DNA from: Bacillota bacterium
Lineage (GTDB): Bacteria; Bacillota; Negativicutes; Sporomusales; Sporomusaceae
Length of the DNA stretch: 54,325 bases
Assembly: GCA_023443285.1 (NCBI GenBank)
Contig: JAEZVB010000039.1
Span: forward strand, 1 to 54,325
Direction: 5' to 3'
The notes below the pieces were generated by a model that was not told where the DNA came from, did not search any database, and worked only from the letters and a program-made list of their open reading frames with translations. Of this stretch, positions 48,066-54,325 are shown piece by piece; positions within the stretch are counted from its first letter, which is position 1; each line of letters begins with the position of its first letter. Position numbers and translations under genes: made by a program.

Positions 48066-50354
48066 TTAGGTCTTATTTGCATTCATCCCCATAAACACCT
48101 TTTCCGGAGTAATCGGTAAACGGGTAATCCTAACGCCCACCGCATTATACACAGCATGAGCAATCGCGGGCGGCGGCGTATTGATAACTACCTCCCCGAC
48201 CGACTTGGCGCCAAACGGGCCGGTAGGCTCATAGCTTTCCTCAAAATCCACGGTAATTTTGCCAAAATCTTTACGGCAGGGAATCTTATACTGCATAAAA
48301 TTATTAGTCTTGAGCTGACCGTATTCATCATAATGGACTTCCTCATACATCGCCATACCAATTCCCTGGGCAATGCCGCCTTCGACCTGGATCCTGACCA
48401 GGTTGGCGTTAAGCACAGTACCACAGTCGACAACCGCTACATAATCAATAACTTCATACTTTCCAGTCTCCGGATCAACTTCGATCTCGGCAAACCCGGC
48501 AATGAAGGGCGGCGGGGATATCGGCGAACCGTACGTGGCATTGCCGACCAACTGATTCTTATCAGTGCCCACGACAATTGATTCTGCCAGCTTTCGGAGG
48601 GTTATCACCTTGCTGCCGTCAAGCGTTTTGAGTTCCCGTCCGTCAAATTTTATTTCTTCCGGTGTTACCCCCAATACCTTGGCAGCATGTTCGATAATTC
48701 GTTGTTTCAAATCTTCGGCAGCCCGCAGCACAGCCATACCGGTAACATAAGCAGTACTTGAGGCATATGAGCCGGGATCATACGGAGAAATATCAGTATC
48801 TGCCGCATGCACAATAATTTCCTCAGGCGGTGTGTCCAGCACCTCGGCGGCTACCTGCGCCAGCATGGTATCACTGCCTGTACCCATATCAGTAGAGCCA
48901 ATGAGCAGATTATAGTGACCGTCTTCATTTAAACGCAGCGAAGCCGAGGCCGTATCAATCCCGGCAATGCCTGAGCCCTGCATGGTTACTGCCATGCCAA
49001 TAGCCCTGATTTTACCGTTTGGCAGTTCGCGGCGGGGATATTTTTCATTCCAGCCAATGAGTTCTTTGCCTTTTTGAATACAGCGGTCTAGGGTTGAGCT
49101 GCCTAGCACCTTGCCGTGATAAGCAAGTGCAGTTTCACCGGCTTTGATTATATTTTTTAGTCGAAGCTCGGCTGGATCTATATTGAGCCTTTCCGCCAAT
49201 TTATTGACAGTGGATTCGAGCGCAAAAGTCCCCTGGGTGGCACCGTAGCCACGCAGGGCTCCTGCCGGCGTTTTGTTGGTATACACAGCATGACCGTGAT
49301 AACGGACGGCTTTGGTCTTATTATACAGCGGCAGCGTTTTATCGCCGCACACGGAAAACGTCGTTGACGCATGTTCACCATACGCGCCGGTATCTGAGAG
49401 ATTCTCAATATCAAGGGCGCGGATAAACCCGTCCTTATCAGCGCCTAACCGCACGGTAAGCCGCATGGCATGCCGGCTGGTAGTCGAGGTGAAAGTCTCG
49501 GTTCGGCTATAGATGAACTGGGCGGGCTTGCCGGTTTTCAGTGTGACTAACCCGGCAAAAACTTCGCCTGACCCTGTCTGTTTGCCGCCAAAGCCGCCGC
49601 CAATCCGCGGTTTAATAACCCGCACCTTGGTGAAGGGTAGTTCCAATGCTTTAGCTACCTGGCGTTTAATGTGGAAAGGCACCTGGGTGGAACTAACCAC
49701 CACCAGCCTGTCGGTATGGTCAAGATAGGTAAAGGCGCGGAAGGTTTCCATCATGGCCGGAGCCTGCGCCTGTGTATAGTAGGTTTCTTCCACAACCACA
49801 TCACAGTTTTTTAGTTCCTGCTCAACATCGCCTACTGCTAGTGTATGGGTAGAACAAATATTGCGGCCTTTCTGCATGCCAATATCAAAATTGCAAATAA
49901 GGTCATCTTCCGGATGCACAACAGAAGCATGATCAATGGCCTGTTCAAAGTCAAGTACCGGTTCAAACACCTCATAGTTTACTTTGATAAGCTGTAACGC
50001 TTCATTAGCCGCCCGTTCACTGCTTGCGGCAACTATTGCCACTTCATCACCAACATAGCGAACAATAGGATCAAGAATCAACCGGTCATAAGGCGAGGGT
50101 TCGGGATACGTCTGTCCGGCCAGTGTAAAGCGCACCCTGGGAACATCTTTATAGGTTAAAATGCATTCAACGCCTTTAACCTTAAGCGCTTTAGCTGTAT
50201 CAATCGACTTGATTCTGGCAAAAGCATGCGGACTGCGCAGCATTTTTACCACTAACGCCTCAGAAGGCGCCAAATCTTCGGTATATACACGCTTACCTGT
50301 GGAAATTGCAATAGCATCGGTTTTGGGCAGCGCCCGCCCTACGTATTTCCTCAT
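48066..50354 (-). CDS. xdhA: Xanthine dehydrogenase-type molybdenum-binding subunit
   Basis: 762 aa catalytic subunit. Molybdopterin motifs: GGGFGGKQ (252-259), PAGALRGYGATQ near residue 365, and the catalytic base E721 in GAKSVGEVVINTPP. The subunit hydroxylates a purine or similar heterocycle with water-derived oxygen. The yqeB/yqeC genes nearby suggest that the molybdenum centre carries selenium, which cannot be read from this sequence. Overlaps the 2Fe-2S gene by four bases (ATGA). Substrate could be xanthine, hypoxanthine or another N-heterocycle. Confidence 0.9.
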   Translation of the reverse strand: MRKYVGRALPKTDAIAISTGKRVYTEDLAPSEALVVKMLRSPHAFARIKSIDTAKALKVKGVECILTYKDVPRVRFTLAGQTYPEPSPYDRLILDPIVRYVGDEVAIVAASSERAANEALQLIKVNYEVFEPVLDFEQAIDHASVVHPEDDLICNFDIGMQKGRNICSTHTLAVGDVEQELKNCDVVVEETYYTQAQAPAMMETFRAFTYLDHTDRLVVVSSTQVPFHIKRQVAKALELPFTKVRVIKPRIGGGFGGKQTGSGEVFAGLVTLKTGKPAQFIYSRTETFTSTTSRHAMRLTVRLGADKDGFIRALDIENLSDTGAYGEHASTTFSVCGDKTLPLYNKTKAVRYHGHAVYTNKTPAGALRGYGATQGTFALESTVNKLAERLNIDPAELRLKNIIKAGETALAYHGKVLGSSTLDRCIQKGKELIGWNEKYPRRELPNGKIRAIGMAVTMQGSGIAGIDTASASLRLNEDGHYNLLIGSTDMGTGSDTMLAQVAAEVLDTPPEEIIVHAADTDISPYDPGSYASSTAYVTGMAVLRAAEDLKQRIIEHAAKVLGVTPEEIKFDGRELKTLDGSKVITLRKLAESIVVGTDKNQLVGNATYGSPISPPPFIAGFAEIEVDPETGKYEVIDYVAVVDCGTVLNANLVRIQVEGGIAQGIGMAMYEEVHYDEYGQLKTNNFMQYKIPCRKDFGKITVDFEESYEPTGPFGAKSVGEVVINTPPPAIAHAVYNAVGVRITRLPITPEKVFMGMNANKT

Positions 50355-50803
50355 GCTGTCACCCCCAGGTATTTCTTAATTGCCCTGAGTTGTCCCTGAT
50401 AGCCGGTACAACGGCATAGGTTGCCTGTCAGGTAATGAATAATATCGGCCTCGGTAGGGTTAACCAGTTCCCGCTTCATCGCCAGCACGGTTAGGATAAA
50501 ACCCGGGCTGCAGTAACCGCACTGATCGGCTCCTTCTGCCGCCATAAAGTGAGCAAACGCCTCCGCTTCATGGCGCAGCCCCTCAATAGTTGTAATATGC
50601 TGTCCGTGAGCGCGAAACGACAATGTCGAACATGACAAGGTCGGCTTGCCATTGAGCCAGATGGTACATAAACCACAGCAGGCCGTATCACAACCTCTTC
50701 GTACACTGTACAAGCCCTGTTGGCGCAATGTATCCACAAGCAAATCGTCAGGCTGGACATCTAGCGTAACCTGCCGATGATTGATCATAACTGTTATTTG
50801 CAT
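50351..50803 (-). CDS. 2Fe-2S subunit of xanthine dehydrogenase-type enzyme
   Basis: 150 aa with two [2Fe-2S] centres: C38, C43, C46 and C58 in the plant-type ferredoxin half, and C95, C98, C130 and C132 in the all-alpha half. It passes electrons from the molybdenum centre to the FAD subunit. Starts ATG and overlaps the FAD subunit gene by ten bases, so the three subunits are one operon. Confidence 0.93.
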   Translation of the reverse strand: MQITVMINHRQVTLDVQPDDLLVDTLRQQGLYSVRRGCDTACCGLCTIWLNGKPTLSCSTLSFRAHGQHITTIEGLRHEAEAFAHFMAAEGADQCGYCSPGFILTVLAMKRELVNPTEADIIHYLTGNLCRCTGYQGQLRAIKKYLGVTA

Positions 50804-51597
50804 GCTGCCACCTCCGTAATGGCTCGTCTTATCAAGGCCTGAGCCACAGATTGACGGTACGCAGCCGAAGCCCGCCGGTTACTGCCAAAGGGCAATTCGT
50901 TTACTGCTGTTTGAGCAGCCCGCGTCACAACCTCAGCAGTAATAGCCGTATCGGCCTCACGCAAGAGCACCGCTGCCTTAAGAGCCAGCTTGGCACGTGT
51001 GGGTCTGGCACCAACAACAATTTTCCACTGACCGCCAAGGTGAGATACCGCCACGGTCACTAACGGATAATCAGCGGCTGAGTTGCGTAATGCTTGATAA
51101 GCAGCCTGTCCCGCGGTTTTACGAATAATGATTTTTGTTAAAATATCTTTGCTGCGGGACGTATCCAAAAAAGCCGCCAGTGTCATCCGGCCGCCCTGTA
51201 CTAATTCAACCTCAGCATCAAGGGCCAATAACGCAGTAAGAAAATCCGAAAAACCGTAGCGCATATAAACAGAAGCGCCTACAGTCACTACATTGCGAAA
51301 TTGCACGCCAATAATACTTGCTACTGCCTTAGGCAAGAGACCGGCTGCATAATTATTTAAAGCCCGATTAGTTTCCACATCACGAAAACTGGTCATGGCA
51401 CCAATTTCAATACAGCTATCCTGGTCTTTTATATATCGTAGTCCTAACTTTGACAAATCCACGCCGGTATGGATATTCTGCGACCCCAGCCTCAGATAGG
51501 AGCAACCGCCTAGCACGGCATTGCTTCTCTTCTCTTTTAATATTTTATAAGCAGCTTCCAGCGTATCTGGTTGCGCTACAGTAAGCAGTGTGAACAA
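50794..51597 (-). CDS. FAD-binding subunit of xanthine dehydrogenase-type enzyme
   Basis: 267 aa, CO dehydrogenase flavoprotein-like. FAD-binding motifs: AVLGGCSYLRLGSQ near residue 27, and VQFRNVVTVGASVYMRYGFSD near residue 98. The C-terminal CO_deh_flav_C-type domain is present. TTG at 51595-51597, seven bases from GGAGG, gives MFTLLTVAQPDTLEAA; an ATG at 51621 lies upstream of the ribosome binding site and is unlikely. First gene of the xdh operon. Confidence 0.9.
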   Translation of the reverse strand: MFTLLTVAQPDTLEAAYKILKEKRSNAVLGGCSYLRLGSQNIHTGVDLSKLGLRYIKDQDSCIEIGAMTSFRDVETNRALNNYAAGLLPKAVASIIGVQFRNVVTVGASVYMRYGFSDFLTALLALDAEVELVQGGRMTLAAFLDTSRSKDILTKIIIRKTAGQAAYQALRNSAADYPLVTVAVSHLGGQWKIVVGARPTRAKLALKAAVLLREADTAITAEVVTRAAQTAVNELPFGSNRRASAAYRQSVAQALIRRAITEVAACK

Positions 51598-51610
51598 ATT
51601 TCTTCCTCCA

Positions 51611-51656
51611 TTACCGAACATTCGGCAATTATTTCCCTATTATAGTTCGAATTATA
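51611..51656 (-). promoter_or_regulatory. Promoter and palindromes in front of the xdh operon
   Basis: TGATATAAT, an extended -10, ends at 51651. A dyad centred on TTCGAA (TATAGTTCGAATTATA, 14 of 16 symmetric) overlaps it, and a second palindrome TTACCGAA-CA-TTCGGCAA (51611-51628) precedes the ribosome binding site. Both look like operator sites of one or two regulators. The remaining 51657-51795 shows only an isolated TTGACA. Confidence 0.5.
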
Positions 51657-51795
51657 TCATAGTCACCTGTTTATCGAAAAGCTGTTTTTTTTAGTAAAAC
51701 TCAATTTACCGCCAACTATGTCAACAAAATTCGATATTTCTTGCAAAATTGCAGTAGTTTGTATTTGCCACCTTTGCTAGGTTGTGCTGGTTGAC

Positions 51796-51836
51796 AAATA
51801 AAAATGCCGGCACTGCAAGCATTGCAAGTGACCGGC
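51796..51836 (-). terminator. Terminator of the ABC-F gene
   Basis: GCCGG (51806-51810) pairs with CCGGC (51832-51836), extended by CACT-GCAA with TTGC-AAGTG inside; the minus strand continues ATTTTTATTTG. It lies 14 bases past the stop. Confidence 0.82.
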
Positions 51837-51849
51837 CAATATTTTATAC

Positions 51850-53406
51850 TTACACGATCTTTGTCGTCCAATTCTCAACATTCCACACTACAGTTACCCA
51901 GTCTTCATAAAATTCAGGTTCATGGGAAACCAGGAGAACCGTGCCTTTAAAGTCAATCAGCGCCCGTTTAAGTTCGGCTTTGGCTTCGATATCCAGGTGG
52001 TTTGTCGGTTCGTCCAGTACCAGCCAGTTAATATCCTTGAGCATCAGTTTGCATAACCGCACTTTGGCATTCTCTCCACCGCTTAACACCATCATCTGGC
52101 TGGTAATATGCTCATTGGTTAAACCGCAGCGCGCCAGCGCCGCCCGCACCTCAAAGTTAGTCATACCGGGATACTCGTCCCACACCTCTTCCATAGCGGT
52201 GCGGCTGTTATTGCGGCTGGATTCCTGCTCAAAATAACCTGACTGCAGATAATCACCCAATATGACCTTACCGTCCACCGGCTTGATTATACCAAGTAAG
52301 GTTTTGAGCAAGGTGGATTTTCCCAGACCGTTCACGCCTCTGATGGCCACTTTCTGTCCGCGTTCTAGCGTAATATCTACCGGTTTGGTCAATGGCTCAT
52401 CATAGCCCAGTACCAAACCTTTGGCCTCAACAACAAACCGGCTGGGTGTCCGGGCTTCACGGAACTGAAACGTAGGTTTAGGCTTCTCCCGCGGTTTTTC
52501 CATTATCTCCATTTTATCCAGCCGCTTTTGACGGCTGTTCGCCATGCCCCGGGTAGCCACGCGTGCCTTGTTGCGGGCAATAAAGTCCTCCAGACGGTCA
52601 ACCTCTTGCTGCTGCCGCTCATAGGCCTTAGCTTCCTGACTCTTGCGCATGGTATACATTTGCTGAAACTGCTCGTAGTCACCGGTGTAACGGGTAAGCA
52701 CAGCATTTTCCACATGATAAATAACATTAACCACTTCATTTAAAAACGGAATATCATGAGATACCAGGATAAAGCTATTTTCATACTCTTTGAGGTAGCG
52801 TTTCAGCCACTCAATATGTTCAAAGTCAAGATAGTTGGTAGGCTCGTCCAAAATAAGGATGGTCGGGTTCTGGAGCAGCAGCTTAGTTAACAGCACTTTG
52901 GTACGCTGGCCGCCGCTCAAATCAGCCACGTCCCGGTCAAGGCCAATATCGCCCAGCCCTAGTCCGTTAGCTACTTCTTCAATTTTGGCATCTAACGTAT
53001 AGAAGCTGCCATGTTCGAGCATATCCTGGATCTCGCCGACGTCTTCCATCATTTTTTCTATTTCTTCCGGGGCAGCATCGCCCATTTTGTCATAAAGTCC
53101 TAGCATCTCGGCTTCCATGTCAAACATATTCTGAAAAGCTTCCCGCAGTACATCCCTGATAGTCTTGCCCTTGGTCAGCACCGAGTGCTGGTCAAGATAT
53201 CCTACTGTAACACGGTTAGACCATTCGACTTTGCCCTCATCAGGTGTCAATTGGCCTGTAATGATATTTAAAAAAGTCGACTTTCCTTCGCCATTAGCGC
53301 CGATCAAACCCACATGCTCGCCTTTTAACAGCCGGAAAGACGCTTCCGTAAGAATTGCGCGGGCTCCAAAACCATGGGTTACATTTTCAACAGTTAAAAC
53401 GCTCAT
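51850..53406 (-). CDS. ABC-F family ATPase
   Basis: 518 aa with two ABC domains and no membrane segments. Walker A motifs GANGEGKST (36-44) and GVNGLGKST (near 356); signatures LSGGQ and LSGGE; Walker B ILILDEPTNYLDF and WLVLDEPTNHLDI. A basic coiled linker separates the domains (about residues 240-310). ABC-F proteins act on the ribosome in translation control or antibiotic protection; the subfamily cannot be fixed by eye. Start ATG 53404-53406 with GAGGAG upstream. Confidence 0.9.
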   Translation of the reverse strand: MSVLTVENVTHGFGARAILTEASFRLLKGEHVGLIGANGEGKSTFLNIITGQLTPDEGKVEWSNRVTVGYLDQHSVLTKGKTIRDVLREAFQNMFDMEAEMLGLYDKMGDAAPEEIEKMMEDVGEIQDMLEHGSFYTLDAKIEEVANGLGLGDIGLDRDVADLSGGQRTKVLLTKLLLQNPTILILDEPTNYLDFEHIEWLKRYLKEYENSFILVSHDIPFLNEVVNVIYHVENAVLTRYTGDYEQFQQMYTMRKSQEAKAYERQQQEVDRLEDFIARNKARVATRGMANSRQKRLDKMEIMEKPREKPKPTFQFREARTPSRFVVEAKGLVLGYDEPLTKPVDITLERGQKVAIRGVNGLGKSTLLKTLLGIIKPVDGKVILGDYLQSGYFEQESSRNNSRTAMEEVWDEYPGMTNFEVRAALARCGLTNEHITSQMMVLSGGENAKVRLCKLMLKDINWLVLDEPTNHLDIEAKAELKRALIDFKGTVLLVSHEPEFYEDWVTVVWNVENWTTKIV

Positions 53407-53465
53407 AATCTACTCCTCTAGCTTTAGCAAATACCCCTATATTTTAGCGTAAGGATGCTGCACTG

Positions 53466-54325
53466 TCAAAACTCTTTTTCTAAAATACTTTGATATTCAC
53501 CAGGTGTGATGCCCACCAGCTTTTTGAACACCCTGGTAAAATGACTTTGGTCGGCAAAGCCGGTGTTCATGGCCGTAGCAAGAATAGAACTACCTTGGCT
53601 GAGTAGCTGTTTCGCCCGTCGAATGCGCACCTGTTGTTGATATATATGCGGTGGTATTCCCACAAGCCGACTGAACAGCCGCAATAAATAATAAGGGCTA
53701 ATATGAGCCAACTGCGCGATATCCTCTAGCGAAAAACAGGCAGCATAATTGGCTTCGATATAATTTTGCACTTCCCTGATGGCCTGGCATATATCAGAAT
53801 CAGCCTCAAGCTTGGGGGTTGAGGTTTGGGCATAGCCTTCAAATAAACTGCCTATCGCTGTGAGCAGCAGCGACTTTTTAGCAAGATCCGTCTCGTCTCC
53901 GGCCAGCTTATCAGGCAGCTCCTGTAGTCTGTTGTAGCAGTCCTGATCGTTTATTACCAGTTGCCTGAAGGTATAGCTATCTTGACTGCTTAACAAGCCG
54001 CTTCCTTGTAATACTTCACTAGCGATAAGCAGCAACCGATACGTATGCGGCTCACTGTTAACGCTGCTGCAAATGTGTTCACAATTCGGAGGTATGATAA
54101 AAACCTGCCCAGGCTCAACCTGATGTTTCTTGCCCTGACACTGGTACATTCTTATCCCTTGCTCCACCAGGCCAAACCCTAATGCACGGTGAGTATGACG
54201 GGTAAATGCATGAGTAACCAGTCTCCCATAAACCAATTCCACTCCTAGCGTTGTGCGATAGTCGGCAAAAAAGATTGTTCCATTTTCGGGTTGGCGTTTA
54301 CCCAGACTCCTCACCCCCAATAGAC
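53466..54325 (-). CDS. AraC family transcriptional regulator, 5' end uncertain
   Basis: At least 284 aa. N-terminal cupin-type sensor (about residues 30-110: FTRHTHRALGFGLVEQG and QVEPGQVFIIPPNCEH); C-terminal AraC DNA-binding domain with two helix-turn-helices (FSLEDIAQLAHISPYYLLRLFSRLVGIPPHIYQQQVRIRRAK and ILATAMNTGFADQSHFTRVFKKLVGITPGEYQ). The frame stays open to the window edge, so the start may lie outside; a TTG at 54318-54320 is only the furthest candidate. Regulated genes unknown. Confidence 0.88.
   Translation of the reverse strand, partial: LLGVRSLGKRQPENGTIFFADYRTTLGVELVYGRLVTHAFTRHTHRALGFGLVEQGIRMYQCQGKKHQVEPGQVFIIPPNCEHICSSVNSEPHTYRLLLIASEVLQGSGLLSSQDSYTFRQLVINDQDCYNRLQELPDKLAGDETDLAKKSLLLTAIGSLFEGYAQTSTPKLEADSDICQAIREVQNYIEANYAACFSLEDIAQLAHISPYYLLRLFSRLVGIPPHIYQQQVRIRRAKQLLSQGSSILATAMNTGFADQSHFTRVFKKLVGITPGEYQSILEKEF

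Noticed and set aside
1..54325. CRISPR arrays, tRNA or rRNA genes, insertion sequences, prophage
   Set aside because: No regularly spaced repeats, cloverleaf genes, transposase or phage-like frames were seen on reading both strands.

Overview
The window reads as one chromosomal segment of a spore-forming Bacillota, most likely a Negativicute (Sporomusa/Pelosinus-like). That is inferred from gene content and order, not from any search. Sporulation genes (spoIID, spoIIQ, spoIIID) sit in the same block and order as in Bacillus subtilis, while the protein sequences and the neighbouring wecA/wecB pair look clostridial or Negativicute. Almost everything is on the minus strand, so the gene order in transcription runs from high to low coordinates. 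Only three genes point the other way (26895-28070, 31911-32201, 35519-35791). No insertion sequence, prophage, CRISPR array, rRNA or tRNA was seen.

Region 1-25 kb is a conserved housekeeping block. In transcription order: rpmE, yqhQ, prfA, prmC, ywlC, mntP, ywlE, rpiB, ywlG, glyA, upp, comEB, a tandem MazG-like gene, wecA, wecB, the complete F-type ATP synthase operon (atpZ-I-B-E-F-H-A-G-D-C), murA, spoIID, spoIIQ, spoIIID, mbl, and the first six codons of flgF/flhO at the window edge. It joins translation termination, one-carbon and pyrimidine salvage, envelope polymer precursors, energy conversion, wall synthesis, spore engulfment and cell shape.

Region 25-40 kb is mixed: a LysE exporter, a nitrilase-family amidase, a c-di-GMP phosphodiesterase (HD-GYP), an ECF sigma factor with a membrane partner, a FliK-like low-complexity protein, an M16C peptidase, a VOC protein, a PHP phosphoesterase, a soluble chemotaxis transducer, gluQ and iadA.

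Region 40-51.6 kb is a purine/pyrimidine and molybdenum-hydroxylase island: a uracil-type permease, a radical SAM protein, then mocA-yqeC-xdhC-like-xdhC-like-yqeB, a xanthine-type permease, and the three subunits of a xanthine dehydrogenase-type molybdoenzyme. The yqeB/yqeC pair suggests a selenium-dependent molybdenum hydroxylase. An ABC-F ATPase and an AraC regulator close the window.

The most unusual signal is RNA-like and not covered by the genes. Three copies of one roughly 130-nt structured sequence lie on the transcribed strand just upstream of murA (5069-5199), atpA (9641-9771) and rpmE (25041-25175). They keep conserved internal-loop bases while the helices change by compensatory substitutions. 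Two copies begin where a predicted promoter would start transcription. Two further structured non-coding segments stand out: a roughly 340-nt multi-hairpin element between uraA and iadA (40478-40817) and a 69-nt closed leader in front of uraA (42227-42295).
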